From assembly GCF_002735645.1 (NCBI RefSeq), contig NZ_PDZG01000015.1:1-64000 (forward strand): a stretch of DNA of 64,000 bases, written 5' to 3'. The translations under genes were made by a program, and so were the position numbers. Source of the DNA: Iodobacter sp. BJB302 (GTDB lineage Bacteria; Pseudomonadota; Gammaproteobacteria; Burkholderiales; Chitinibacteraceae). The notes under the pieces are model-generated. The model was not told where the DNA came from and ran no database searches. It was given only the letters and a program-made list of their open reading frames with translations. How positions within the stretch are numbered: position 1 is the first letter of the stretch; every line of letters begins with the position of its first letter. Positions 1 through 9,317 of this stretch are shown piece after piece.

Positions 1-203
1 TAAGTAGTCAGATATTCGAATCGAATCTTCCAAATGTGCAGCTCTGCTCGCCATACTTCATGATTAATGAAAAAAAGAAATTATCTATCAATTATCCATC
101 ATTTGACTATAAAGTGAACAGCATTGGATGCAGGTGTGGATATCATTGTGATGCCTGAGTCTTGGATTTGCGGGCGCAGCCAGGCACCCCGTTGAATAAA
201 TGC
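1..203. other. Left-edge intergenic segment
   Basis: No convincing gene is visible in the first 203 bases. The stretch is AT-rich with a small palindrome (ATTCGAAT) near base 14. It lies downstream of the MOSC gene, so it could hold the end of that transcript, but I see no clear hairpin plus T-run. Confidence 0.4.
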
Positions 204-662
204 TTATGTGTCAATTTTAATTCCATCTCCGCGCGTGATCTCTCCGTTGCTGAGCACGTCGGCCAGCAGGCCGCCGCGGTGAAGCCAGTGCTTTATTACC
301 GCAGCAGAGGTAAGGGTTTCACTGCTCAGGCTGTTGCCCATCAGGCTGCATGGCTCGCACAGCTCAATACCGCGCAGCCTTACATTGCCGATGGAGAATT
401 CCACATTCACCAGCTCGTTTAACCTTACGCCCCGGGTGATCAGGTTGCGGCGTGTGACCGAAAGATCCGAAGGGCGGGAGTGCTCTGCACAAAAACGTTC
501 AATTTCTTCAGCCTCAACCAGGGTGATATTTTGGCCGGGGTGCGTTTTTTTGCCAAAGTTACGGTCCCCCTGAATGCCCTTTTGGCTTTGAACCGTAATC
601 TGTTCGCTCTCTGCCTGAGCCGCACCTCGCTCCGGGCTGATGAAAATTCGTTCAACAATCAT
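204..662 (-). CDS. MOSC domain protein
   Basis: A protein of about 152 residues with the features of a stand-alone MOSC (molybdenum cofactor sulfurase C-terminal) domain: an early GIQGDRNFGK segment, then NLITRGVRLNEL and a conserved cysteine in ELCEPCSLM. MOSC proteins of this size resemble the YiiM/MOSC group that handles molybdenum-cofactor-linked sulfur or reductase chemistry; the actual substrate cannot be told. I place the start at MIVERIF, because AGGAG lies seven bases upstream; a longer frame reaching base 704 has no such site. No molybdenum genes are nearby, so the function rests on the domain alone. Confidence 0.8.
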   Translation of the reverse strand: MIVERIFISPERGAAQAESEQITVQSQKGIQGDRNFGKKTHPGQNITLVEAEEIERFCAEHSRPSDLSVTRRNLITRGVRLNELVNVEFSIGNVRLRGIELCEPCSLMGNSLSSETLTSAAVIKHWLHRGGLLADVLSNGEITRGDGIKIDT

Positions 663-737
663 TGCCTTGCTCCTAGTGCAAAACATTTTAGGTAAGCGAC
701 GCACAGCGGGCCAGGTTAAGCAAAGTGGCTGGCGTTG

Positions 738-1388
738 TTATCTGTCTGCGGCAAGCGCATCAACTAGCATTCTGCTGACAATACCGGAAATATTGCTTAG
801 TGTTTTTCTCAGTAATTCCGGCTCCCTGATGTACTGCTCAAACTCATAGCCATACTTGTTCTCTGAATTGAGAGGGGCTGCGAACTCTGTTTTTTGCCAT
901 GCAATCTCGCCATTGGGTTTCTTGATTGTGGCGGTCACGTTCAGCAGTGGAAACAATAAGGAGCTAAAGCCCTGAGTCTGGCCAAAGCCGTAGACATTAA
1001 CGGTGAGCGACAGGTCACCTTGCGCCATGCTGCCCGGGTCAGCTTGCGTCAGCAGACCGCGTGATGCAGATGCGGCGAAGAATTCGTTTTTAATGATCAA
1101 TGAGAGATCAATTCCATTGGCCTTCATGGTTTCAAGAAGTTGCTCCTTTGGCTCCTTGGGCACGCTTTCAGCCATCGCGGCTCCTAAAAGCCCTCCTACG
1201 CTCAAAAATGACTGAGCCCGGCCATGAAAGAACATATCGGCCGGTATTGCTGGCGGCGCTTGCATGGTGACCGCTTTAATATTTGCCTTGTCAGCTTCGC
1301 TCATGCGCACCGTTGGACCACCCGCGCAGCCTGCAAGTAGTGTGGCCAGTATAAGAGCGGCGAGTTGGGGGAATCGGGTGAACAGCAT
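738..1388 (-). CDS. Putative lipoprotein, 216 aa
   Basis: The N-terminus is a typical lipoprotein signal: a basic start, a hydrophobic run and the lipobox LAGC with the cysteine at residue 21, followed by GG. The mature part has no motif I can name; it contains a hydrophobic glycine-rich segment (SVGGLLGAAMAES) and ends in a helical stretch. It should be anchored to the inner or outer membrane from the periplasmic side. A GGAGA Shine-Dalgarno sequence sits right before the ATG. Transcribed in the same direction as the MOSC gene, 75 bases upstream of it. Function unknown. Confidence 0.75.
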   Translation of the reverse strand: MLFTRFPQLAALILATLLAGCAGGPTVRMSEADKANIKAVTMQAPPAIPADMFFHGRAQSFLSVGGLLGAAMAESVPKEPKEQLLETMKANGIDLSLIIKNEFFAASASRGLLTQADPGSMAQGDLSLTVNVYGFGQTQGFSSLLFPLLNVTATIKKPNGEIAWQKTEFAAPLNSENKYGYEFEQYIREPELLRKTLSNISGIVSRMLVDALAADR

Positions 1389-1460
1389 ATCTCTCCAGTA
1401 GTATTTTGAGTTGTGGTGTAAAAATGAAGGTGCTGCTCTGCTGAAGAACAGTGTTAAGCG

Positions 1461-1928
1461 TTAATTAGTACGGCCTGAATAGCTAAGTGTGAGCCGCAGC
1501 ATGTCAAAAAGCGGTATGCCATCCTCGAATAGAGGTTCAGGGTAGTTTTTGATGAAGAAATCATGGTCAATGCTGGTAACCCTAAAACCATGCTTTTGGT
1601 AGAAGGCAAGCTGATAGCCAAATGTGCCGGTGCCTACTCGAATTTCACTTGCGTCAGATTGACGATAAAAGTCAATAATCCAGGTTAGCAACGCAGTGCC
1701 ATAGCCTGCTTGCTGATGAGCTGTTTGTACCGCAATACTCATGATTTCATAGATGCCCGCCTTAATTTGCAGGACAACACATGCTGCAACTACGGCCTCA
1801 TTACTTGAAGCAACGAAGCACTTTGATTCTGGAAGATAGGATCTGATTTTTTCTTCAGAGGGATCAGCAAGCAGCAGCAGCCCGATTGGCGCATTTGTTG
1901 CAGGGATTTCTTGAATCAGTAACGACAT
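1461..1928 (-). CDS. GNAT family N-acetyltransferase
   Basis: A 155-residue protein with the GNAT fold pattern: a central beta-strand segment (YEIMSIAVQTAHQQAGYGTALL) in which QQAGYG corresponds to the acetyl-CoA-binding Q/RxxGxG/A loop, followed by the helix and the late FYQKHGFRV motif common in this family. It would move an acetyl group from acetyl-CoA to an amine, but the acceptor is not predictable. It lies 72 bases upstream of the lipoprotein gene in the same direction; a shared transcript is possible. Confidence 0.85.
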   Translation of the reverse strand: MSLLIQEIPATNAPIGLLLLADPSEEKIRSYLPESKCFVASSNEAVVAACVVLQIKAGIYEIMSIAVQTAHQQAGYGTALLTWIIDFYRQSDASEIRVGTGTFGYQLAFYQKHGFRVTSIDHDFFIKNYPEPLFEDGIPLFDMLRLTLSYSGRTN

Positions 1929-2496
1929 GCTAATACTGTTTCCTGATGTTCTGGTTGAAAGAGCGCGGCTGCTGGCTTCATAGGGCGAACCACTCGTTTA
2001 TTCAGTTTGAGCGTTTAAGGCCTGGTAAGCTCATAGCGTTTTTGGAAACTCAAAATGGCAAGATGTATATCATCCGAGTATCTCCATCTCACTTTTCAAT
2101 GCTCTCTGAGTGCAGAGATGCAGTACGAGCTTAAGTTTTTTCAATTTCCAGCGGGCCACATCGGGCAGTAATTATCTGCCAATTAATATCTGATATGCGT
2201 TCCTGAATCGATAGTCCCAGCTTGCGTTCATGGTGAGTTTCTGCAGATTGCTCATTAAATATGCTCAGGTTTGCGATTTGCTTTATCGGACATGGGCTGA
2301 CGTAATTTTTCTTTTAATATTACACCAAATTGACTGTATGTTTCCATAGGTGCGATGTTTGTACTGTGCAAGCGCAGAAGAGGGCATCGAGATTTGTGCA
2401 TCACGGATTTACACACTTGTGGCAGTAATGTGAGTGCATAGCCTGCTGGTTTGGTATGATGTAAATCAGGCGTATAAAAATAAGACTTCTGCCTGA
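1929..2496. other. 568-bp gene-poor interval
   Basis: No gene is convincing here. A 62-codon plus-strand frame (1946-2134) lacks a ribosome site and shows no family pattern; it may be decayed sequence. The right half (about 2290-2480) is AT-rich. The interval must contain the promoter of the GNAT gene, but I cannot pick out a confident -35/-10 pair. Confidence 0.4.
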
Positions 2497-2898
2497 TTAT
2501 TCTGAAGAATTATTTTTTTGTGCAGTAGAGCCAACAACATGTTTTGCCCCTGTATCGATAGCTAAACGGATATTGAATTCTTCATCGTTATTTATTTCAC
2601 GCATCATCGCGCCATTAATTTTGTAGCCAGACATATGATTTTCAATGACTAAGTTTTTGTCCATTGGGCATATTGATTTGCATGTGGCCAGCCATTCTGT
2701 TTGCTCACCCTTCTTGTTAATAAATATCTGCTTTATTTCAAAATCTCTTGCTGCTTTTGTTATGATTATCCTTCCACTTTTTATTGAGTAAAATGAAATA
2801 AATTCAGGCTCTGGTTCTTCGGCTTCATGATCGAATTTTTTCTCACATCCGTAAAGAGTGAAAATTAAAATGAAGAGTTTTATTTTATTTGTTTGCAT
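2497..2898 (-). CDS. Small putative lipoprotein, AT-rich gene
   Basis: A 133-residue protein with a lysine-containing start, a hydrophobic run and a lipobox-like LYGC (cysteine 18), then an acidic linker (EAEEPEPE). The mature part has two cysteines in ATCKSICP that could form a disulfide. No family is recognised. The gene is clearly richer in A+T than its neighbours and lies beside an inverted-repeat element, which suggests acquired or fast-evolving DNA. No clear ribosome site precedes the ATG, so the start is less certain. Confidence 0.6.
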   Translation of the reverse strand: MQTNKIKLFILIFTLYGCEKKFDHEAEEPEPEFISFYSIKSGRIIITKAARDFEIKQIFINKKGEQTEWLATCKSICPMDKNLVIENHMSGYKINGAMMREINNDEEFNIRLAIDTGAKHVVGSTAQKNNSSE

Positions 2899-2918
2899 TG
2901 GTTTTTTAATTTTTTAAA

Positions 2919-2955
2919 TAAATGTAATAAATGTAATAAATGTAATAAATGTATT
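2919..2955. repeat. 9-bp tandem repeat, four units
   Basis: The unit AAATGTAAT is repeated about four times in a row just upstream of the small lipoprotein gene, with the last unit diverging into AAATGTATT. Such a tract, in the probable promoter region, could vary in copy number by slippage. Confidence 0.85.
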
Positions 2956-2978
2956 TAAATTGTGTGGTGATTGATTTT

Positions 2979-3137
2979 CCTGATTATGTCTCTTGCTCAG
3001 TCGATAACCCTCGCGACCATTACTCGGCTTGAGTAAAGTGTCATGAAATAAGGGCATCCCACCTATTTGACCATCCGAAATAGCTATGCTGGGCAAGCAG
3101 CTACATCAAGGGTTCCGGAGCAAGAGACATAATCAGG
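2979..3137. mobile_element. MITE-like element with 20-bp perfect inverted ends
   Basis: Two perfectly inverted 20-bp arms, CCTGATTATGTCTCTTGCTC at 2979-2998 and its complement at 3118-3137, enclose 119 bp of non-coding DNA. The size and structure fit a miniature inverted-repeat transposable element or the remains of an insertion sequence. I see no transposase and no obvious target-site duplication. It sits in an AT-rich, gene-poor patch. Confidence 0.6.
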
Positions 3138-3245
3138 TTGATTTTTATTTTAATTTAAATATCTCTGATGCTGAAAATATTTGACTGGCAGAGTAAGTAA
3201 TTCGTTTGTTGAAATTGGTATGGATATGCAGTTTTATGCGTGGTT

Positions 3246-6200
3246 TTAATCGTCTTTAAGATGCGCCTTACTGATCAGTTGTTGTAAGGTACCCGAGGCC
3301 GTTTCAAAGTTAAATTGCCCTATCTGGCTTGCCAGCTCTTCCGTGGCGGGGCCTAGTTTTTTGAAGAGTTGCTCTGCGTGCTGATCAAACAGCGTGAGTG
3401 AGGCGGTGTCGTTCTGGTTGAGGAGTAATTCCAGCCCGGCTAAGATTTTAGACAGGGGGTAGTCTGCCTCGGCAGCGGTGGGGAAAAGCAGACTATTGAG
3501 CAGCCCAAGCTCATGGTCTATTTCATTCATCAGCGGGTTTCGCTCTGCTTCGGGTTGCTGCTGATTGAGGGCCGCTTCCAGCCGGGCGGCGAGTTCTGCA
3601 ATATTGTCGACGCTTAAAACTGCCGCAGCCCCTTTCAGTGTGTGGGCGATCAGCAGGCTTTCGCGCTGCTGCCCGGCGTGTAAGTGCTCGTCCAGCCGGG
3701 CCATATCGCCTGCATGGCTGCTGACAAAGCGGCGGAGTAAATCCAGATATTTGCTACTGTTTCCTCTGAGCATTTCCAGTGCACGGCTGATATTCAGCCT
3801 GGGCAGCGCGGCCAGCCGGGCAAGCTCGCGTTCGTTGACGATGCTGGTTTGCCTCGCCCGTGGCTCAAAGCTTTGCGCCTGATCCTGGGGGGGATTTTTA
3901 GGCAGCCATTGCAGCAGGGCTTTAAATAAGGATTCGGGGCTGACTGGCTTGGTGATAAAGCCATTTACGCCTGCTTCTTCACAGGCTTGTTTGTTCTCAT
4001 CAAAGGCGCTGGCGGTTAAGGCAAGGATGGGCTGGTTTTGCCAGCTAGGCAGCTGGCGGATCTTTCTTGTGGCTTCCAGCCCGTCCATCACCGGCATTTG
4101 AATATCCATCAGAATCAGCTGGTAGTGATTGGCCCGGGCTTTTTCCAGCGCTTCCTGGCCATTGACTGCGGTATCCAGTATCAGGCCGCTGCCATCCAGC
4201 AAATCCAGAATGACTTCCAGGTTAATACTATTGTCTTCTACGACTAAGAGGCGGGCGCCTGCACACTGGCGCAGCACGGCTTCTGTCTGTGCCAGGCTTT
4301 GCGGGTTGGGCTGTGTGCGGGGGCCGCTGCCCTTGCTGATCAGTGCCGTAAACCAAAAAATGCTTCCCTGGCCAGGTGCGGCCATGGCTCCTGCACTGCC
4401 GCCCATGATTTCAGCCAGGCGCCGGGTAATGGCAAGGCCCAGACCGGTGCCGCCGTATTTACGGGTGGTTGATACATCGGCCTGCTCAAAGTTTTGGAAT
4501 AGTTTGGGGATTTTATCAGGCTCAATGCCTATGCCGTTGTCTTGTACCTGAAAACGCAGCAAAAGCCGCCCATCTGCAAGCTCTTCTTCTACGGCAGCAC
4601 TCAGGGTGATTTTGCCCTGCTCGGTAAACTTCACTGCATTACTGGCGTAATTCAGCAGGGCCTGGCGCAGCCGGGTGGCATCGCCATGCAGCCAGGAGGG
4701 CACTTTACCCATTTGGGTTTCAATCGCCAGCCCTTTGGCTGAAGCTGTATCGTTAATCAGTGTGCAGACATGATCAAACAAGGCGGTCAGCGAGAAATCG
4801 CTTTGCTCCAGTTGTAATTTTCCGGCCTCTATCTTAGATAAGTCGAGGATGTCGTTAATGACGGACAGCAGGTGCTGGGCGGCGTGATTAATTTTATTGA
4901 GGCGCAGCGCCTGATGCGGGGTAGCGCCATCCCGCAGCAGTAAATGGGTCAGCCCCATAATGGCATTCATGGGCGTTCGAATCTCGTGGCTCATATTGGC
5001 AAGAAACGCACTTTTGGCCAGATTGGCCGATTCTGCTTTTTCACGGGAGTCGGCCAGCTGTGCCGTTCGCTCGGAAACCAGCTCTTCCAGGTGAAAGCGG
5101 TGGCGGTCCAGCTCCTGCCCTAAGCGTTTTTTCTCGGTGATATCTTCTTGTGTGCCCAGATAGTGGGTGATTGTTCCGTCTTCCTGGCGGATGGGGGAAA
5201 TCGACGCAAACACCGTATAGATTTCACCATTTTTCCGCTGGTTAATAAATTCCCCATGCCAGGCAGTACCGGACTTCAACGCTTGTTTTAAGCTGGTGTA
5301 GGTGCTTGCCGGGGTCAGGCCCGATTGCATAAAACGCGATGGCTGCCCGATTACTTCTTCTTTGCTGTAGCCGGTGTTTCGCACAAACGAGGCGTTTACA
5401 TAATCGATGCATAAATGCGCGTCGGTAATGATGACGTTTTCTGGGCTTTGCTCTACTGCCAAAAATAATTTACGCAGCTGTTCTTCGGTTTTTTTACGCT
5501 CAGTAATGTCTAAGGCAATGCCAGAGATACGGTGCAACTGGCCGTTATCCTGATAATGCGCCTGTCCTTTACTGACCAGCCAGCGAATTTCCCCGGATCG
5601 TTTATAAATACGGTACTCCACCTCAAAGGCTTCTTTGTCTGCATATTTATTTTTGAGCAACGCTTCTATTCTGGGCCAGTCTTCCGGGCAAATGCATGAG
5701 CGCCAGTGGCGGCGGCTGATTTTCTGGTCGTCAGGCGTGTCATAGAGCCTGGCGCATTCGGGGGACCAGTAAATTTGATTGTTGGCGATGTCCCAGTTCC
5801 AGATGCCCACATGAGCGCCTTCCTGGGCCATCAGCAGGCGCTGCTCGCTTTCTCTCAGGGCGGCATTGCTGGCTTCTGCGCTGGAGCGGGCAGAAATGGC
5901 GTCTTCCATCAGGTTGAGCGCGGCAAGGCGGCCGCGGCTTTGTTTTTTCAGAGCTTCATTCTGGCTGTTGATCAGGGCTATTTCGGCGCTTTTACGCCCG
6001 GTAATATCTTGTACCGTGCCATACAAAGCCGTGATGGTCCCCGATGCATCGCGGCGGGCTTTTCCCCTGGCGGTAATCCAGCGATGCCCTCCATCATCAC
6101 GGATTACCCCGGCATCACATTCGTAGGCCAGGCCTTCCTTTAAGCAGCGATTGACCGCGCCGGATAATTGCTGCCAGCTCTCTGCTGAATAATAGGATTG

Positions 6201-7160
6201 CACTTCGGGATAAAGTGCCGGCCCCAGTGCCGGGTCTCTGCCATAAATCGAGTAAGTTTCATCCGACCATTCGTGCACATCTTTGGCAATTTGCCAGCTC
6301 CAGCTGCCAATGCAGGCCAGCTGCTGTGCTTCTTTTAATGCAGAAGCGCTTTCTTTTAACGCGGCCTCTGCTTGTTTTCTGGCCTGAATATCTTCAACCA
6401 CAGAAATAAAATAATTGGGCTCACCAGAGGGCGTCCGCACCAAAGATACGGTGAGGTTGACCCAGATTAAACAGCCCTCTTTACGTATATATCTTTTTTG
6501 CATTGAGTAAGTTTGCAACTGGCCTGCCAGCATCTGCGCTACAAAATGCTCGTCGTCTTTTAAGTCTTCCGGGTGGGTAATATCTTGAAAACTGAGTAAC
6601 AGCAGTTCTTCCTGCTGATAAGCTGTGATTTGGCAAAGCCTTTGGTTTACGCGCAGCCATTTTCCGTTGGGGGCAACCAGTGCAATGCCCATTGCGGCTT
6701 GCTCAAATGTAGCCTGAAAGCGCAGCTCGCTCTGCAGCAGCTGATTCTGAATGGCAAGCATTGCTTGCCAGCGATCGGATGCATTTTTGCGTGAGCGGTG
6801 CAGATATTCGCTGAGTAAGCTCAGTAAAAGCCCATTGATGAGCAAAATGGCGCATTGCAAAAGATCTTGCGGGGCGGCAATCGCAAAACTGGCTTCCGGC
6901 GGCAAAAAATAGGCCGCACTTGCTGTGCTCACGAGTGTGCAGATCAGCCCAGGGAAAAAACCACCGCCAAAGGCACAGAGAACAATGGGTAAAATATATA
7001 AGATCAGCAGGGGGCGATCGCCCAAAAACACTGAAAGCGCATCGCGGATAAAAAGCATAAACAGGGGGAGTAGAAAGGCCAGTATGTAAATGACGCACTG
7101 CTTTGCCTGTAAGCGTTGCCAGACCCCATGGCGAGCAGTTGTGCCGGAAAGGGCGTTCAT
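3246..7160 (-). CDS. Hybrid sensor histidine kinase with four PAS domains, REC and Hpt
   Basis: A 1304-residue membrane-anchored hybrid kinase. Domains in order: an N-terminal group of membrane helices resembling the KdpD-type four-helix module (about 20-125); four PAS domains (about 150-270, 285-400, 435-555, 565-690), several followed by the PAC-type DITERKK ending; a HisKA domain with SHEIRTPMNAIMG and the phosphorylated His725; HATPase with NAVKFTEQG, DNGIGI and GGTGLGLAI; a receiver domain with Asp1019 (LILMDIQMPVMDG); and a C-terminal Hpt domain with His1173 (AHTLKGAA). It can therefore run a full His-Asp-His phosphorelay. Its start overlaps the stop of the upstream PAS gene by four bases (ATGA), so they are translationally coupled. 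The HD-GYP regulator upstream is the likely output. The signal is unknown. Confidence 0.93.
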   Translation of the reverse strand: MNALSGTTARHGVWQRLQAKQCVIYILAFLLPLFMLFIRDALSVFLGDRPLLILYILPIVLCAFGGGFFPGLICTLVSTASAAYFLPPEASFAIAAPQDLLQCAILLINGLLLSLLSEYLHRSRKNASDRWQAMLAIQNQLLQSELRFQATFEQAAMGIALVAPNGKWLRVNQRLCQITAYQQEELLLLSFQDITHPEDLKDDEHFVAQMLAGQLQTYSMQKRYIRKEGCLIWVNLTVSLVRTPSGEPNYFISVVEDIQARKQAEAALKESASALKEAQQLACIGSWSWQIAKDVHEWSDETYSIYGRDPALGPALYPEVQSYYSAESWQQLSGAVNRCLKEGLAYECDAGVIRDDGGHRWITARGKARRDASGTITALYGTVQDITGRKSAEIALINSQNEALKKQSRGRLAALNLMEDAISARSSAEASNAALRESEQRLLMAQEGAHVGIWNWDIANNQIYWSPECARLYDTPDDQKISRRHWRSCICPEDWPRIEALLKNKYADKEAFEVEYRIYKRSGEIRWLVSKGQAHYQDNGQLHRISGIALDITERKKTEEQLRKLFLAVEQSPENVIITDAHLCIDYVNASFVRNTGYSKEEVIGQPSRFMQSGLTPASTYTSLKQALKSGTAWHGEFINQRKNGEIYTVFASISPIRQEDGTITHYLGTQEDITEKKRLGQELDRHRFHLEELVSERTAQLADSREKAESANLAKSAFLANMSHEIRTPMNAIMGLTHLLLRDGATPHQALRLNKINHAAQHLLSVINDILDLSKIEAGKLQLEQSDFSLTALFDHVCTLINDTASAKGLAIETQMGKVPSWLHGDATRLRQALLNYASNAVKFTEQGKITLSAAVEEELADGRLLLRFQVQDNGIGIEPDKIPKLFQNFEQADVSTTRKYGGTGLGLAITRRLAEIMGGSAGAMAAPGQGSIFWFTALISKGSGPRTQPNPQSLAQTEAVLRQCAGARLLVVEDNSINLEVILDLLDGSGLILDTAVNGQEALEKARANHYQLILMDIQMPVMDGLEATRKIRQLPSWQNQPILALTASAFDENKQACEEAGVNGFITKPVSPESLFKALLQWLPKNPPQDQAQSFEPRARQTSIVNERELARLAALPRLNISRALEMLRGNSSKYLDLLRRFVSSHAGDMARLDEHLHAGQQRESLLIAHTLKGAAAVLSVDNIAELAARLEAALNQQQPEAERNPLMNEIDHELGLLNSLLFPTAAEADYPLSKILAGLELLLNQNDTASLTLFDQHAEQLFKKLGPATEELASQIGQFNFETASGTLQQLISKAHLKDD

Positions 7161-9301
7161 ACGGTTGTGCCAGGTGAATCATCATTCGATACTGCGCTGG
7201 CAGGCTGACTTAAGGCTTTGATCTGGCGCTTCAGCTCTATCATCTCCAGCTCGCGGTCGACCATCGCGGCGTTAAAGCGCTCGAGTTCGGCATTGCGCTG
7301 GCGTAATTCTTCTGCCTGCTGAGTCAGTGTCTGCTCAACGGATCTGCGTTCAGTGATATCCAGAATCAGCCCGATCAGCGCAGGGTGGCCCTTGTCATCC
7401 ACTTTACGGCCATAAAACTCAATATCGATCAGCTCGTGATCCTGCCTTACACCGGTAAAATAAAAGTGAACGTCACTTATTTCACCGCTTTCGGCGAGCC
7501 GGATCTGCTGGTGCACCCACTCCTGGTCTTCTGCGCTGATTAAATGCCCGATATCGCCCATATTGATCAGCGTATCGGCATCATCCCATGCAAATATTCT
7601 GGCAAAGCCCGGGTTTACATAGTTAAGACGATGCCGCTGAATAATGTAAATGCCGGCTAAAGACTGCTCAACGATGGCGCGAAAGCGCTCTTCGCTTTCG
7701 CGTAACACAATTTCGGCCTGTTTTCTTTCGGTAATATCGCGGGATACGCCAAACAAGCCGATGACCCTGCCTTTTTCATCATAAAGCGGCCCTTTGGTGG
7801 CTAAAAAAACGTGCTGCCCATCCGGCAGATCCAGTGTTTCTTCCTGAGTCAGTACAATATTATTCTCAATGGCAATGCGGCCCGTTTTGACCAGCATTTC
7901 TGCCTGCTCTGGCGGAAAAATATCATGGTCAGATTTTCCCAGTAAATCACTGACACTTTGTGCAACAAAACGGCTGGCCGCCCGGTTGATCAGGATATAG
8001 CGGCCTTGCATATCTTTGGCGAAAATGGCGTCTTCCGAGTTGTCTGCAATATTGGAAAAAAGCTTAACGGCTTGTGAGCGCTCACTTTGTAACTGACGGG
8101 TATTGGCAGCCAAAACCAACTGCTCCTGCTGGCGCAGCATCACATAGCTTGCTCTGGCCATAAAAAGCGCCAGCAGCCCGGCAAGGCTGATCCAGATAGC
8201 ATCCTTGATGATTTCATCATAAAGCTCCGACTGATCCATTTTGCAAATCAAATACCAATCGGTGTCAGGCACTGCACGGCCGATGCCGATCACTTTTTCA
8301 TTCCGATAATCACGGCCACGAAGCATGGCATTAAATGGTGATTTATTGCTTAAAAAACGTGATGCAAGCAGGGGTTTAGAAATGGCTATTTTGCTTGTGA
8401 GCGGTGGATCTTTGCTAAAGCGGGGTTGATTTAAAAACAGGATCTGATCGCCTTCTTGCCTGAATAAAACGGTATCGCTGGTCTGGCTGGGAACAGGCTG
8501 GGTTTCTAAAGCAGGAAACAGCCAGTTTGCGGGGTTGCTGTGCAAAACAATAAAAGGGGCCGGGCTGTCTTTTGTGTTGAGCGGGGCGATAAAATCTAAG
8601 CTGGGCTGCACATGGGTATTCAGATAGGGGCCAAACCTCTGTATTTTTTGTGTTCTGATGGCCTGTTGCAGTGTGATTTGCAGCGCCGGGTGGGGCGGGA
8701 GTTGGGATGAGCTCCAGAGCAGATTGCCCTCCGGATCGAGCAGACTGCTGGCGCTGAAGCCTTTTATTTTGTTAAATTGCTCCAGCCGCTGAAGCAATAG
8801 CGTTTTCTTGCCAGGATCAGTGTGCCAGTGTTGATAAAGCGCCGCATAAATGTCGCTGGTTTGCAGCAGCGCGGCATCGCCTTCCCGCTCTTTTAGCCAG
8901 TCGGATATCTGCCGTATTTTTAAATCCACAATGGCCTGCATTCTGGCTTCATGAATCTCTTCTGCGGTATTGACCCGGTAAATAATACTGGCGGCGCTAA
9001 AAATCAGAATAAATGCGGCCAGTACAGAAAACAGTCTTTCCAGTTTTTTGCCGTAGCCGGAGAGATTATTCCTGGGGATATCCTGGTGCAGCAGTTGTTG
9101 CCATACCAGCCCCAGCAGCAGGATGCAGGCCAGAATCATCAAGCTGTCTTTCAGCAGCGAAAGGGGCTCAGGCTCTGATGATCCGGCAAGCAGTATTTCT
9201 ATCATTTTGCTGCTTAAAACCATGCCCAGCACGGCCATGGCTAAGTAGCTCAGCACGGTTTGTAAAATACGGGTAAGAGGTAGTTTTAACTCTCTGTACA
9301 T
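7157..9301 (-). CDS. Membrane PAS sensor protein without kinase domain
   Basis: A 714-residue protein. Hydrophobic helices occupy about residues 8-105, then an extracytoplasmic sensor region of about 260 residues, a further membrane helix near 365-385, two PAS domains (starting about 417 and 540, each closing with DITERK/DITERR) and a C-terminal coiled coil (NAELERFNAAMVDRELEMIELKRQI). No histidine kinase, GGDEF or EAL domain follows. In other bacteria this coiled-coil ending leads into a kinase domain, so the protein may be a co-sensor for the hybrid kinase encoded directly downstream, or a truncated kinase. I chose the ATG at 9301 because a G-rich ribosome site precedes it and it clears the upstream gene; a longer frame starts at 9412 inside that gene. 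Confidence 0.85.
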   Translation of the reverse strand: MYRELKLPLTRILQTVLSYLAMAVLGMVLSSKMIEILLAGSSEPEPLSLLKDSLMILACILLLGLVWQQLLHQDIPRNNLSGYGKKLERLFSVLAAFILIFSAASIIYRVNTAEEIHEARMQAIVDLKIRQISDWLKEREGDAALLQTSDIYAALYQHWHTDPGKKTLLLQRLEQFNKIKGFSASSLLDPEGNLLWSSSQLPPHPALQITLQQAIRTQKIQRFGPYLNTHVQPSLDFIAPLNTKDSPAPFIVLHSNPANWLFPALETQPVPSQTSDTVLFRQEGDQILFLNQPRFSKDPPLTSKIAISKPLLASRFLSNKSPFNAMLRGRDYRNEKVIGIGRAVPDTDWYLICKMDQSELYDEIIKDAIWISLAGLLALFMARASYVMLRQQEQLVLAANTRQLQSERSQAVKLFSNIADNSEDAIFAKDMQGRYILINRAASRFVAQSVSDLLGKSDHDIFPPEQAEMLVKTGRIAIENNIVLTQEETLDLPDGQHVFLATKGPLYDEKGRVIGLFGVSRDITERKQAEIVLRESEERFRAIVEQSLAGIYIIQRHRLNYVNPGFARIFAWDDADTLINMGDIGHLISAEDQEWVHQQIRLAESGEISDVHFYFTGVRQDHELIDIEFYGRKVDDKGHPALIGLILDITERRSVEQTLTQQAEELRQRNAELERFNAAMVDRELEMIELKRQIKALSQPASAVSNDDSPGTTV

Positions 9302-9317
9302 CGCACCCCCCGTTTGC

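Noticed and set aside
162-422. 86-aa plus-strand frame at the left edge
   Set aside because: It lies mostly antisense to the MOSC gene, which has a family match and a ribosome site; the frame has neither.
1946-2134. 62-aa plus-strand frame after the GNAT gene
   Set aside because: No ribosome site, no family pattern and odd composition; at best decayed sequence.
2919-2955. Possible CRISPR-like array
   Set aside because: The units are 9 bp and contiguous, with no spacers; no cas genes are present anywhere in the window.
2914-3096. 60-aa minus-strand frame ending in repeated TFI
   Set aside because: The repeat end is only the translation of the 9-bp tandem repeat and the frame runs into the inverted-repeat element.
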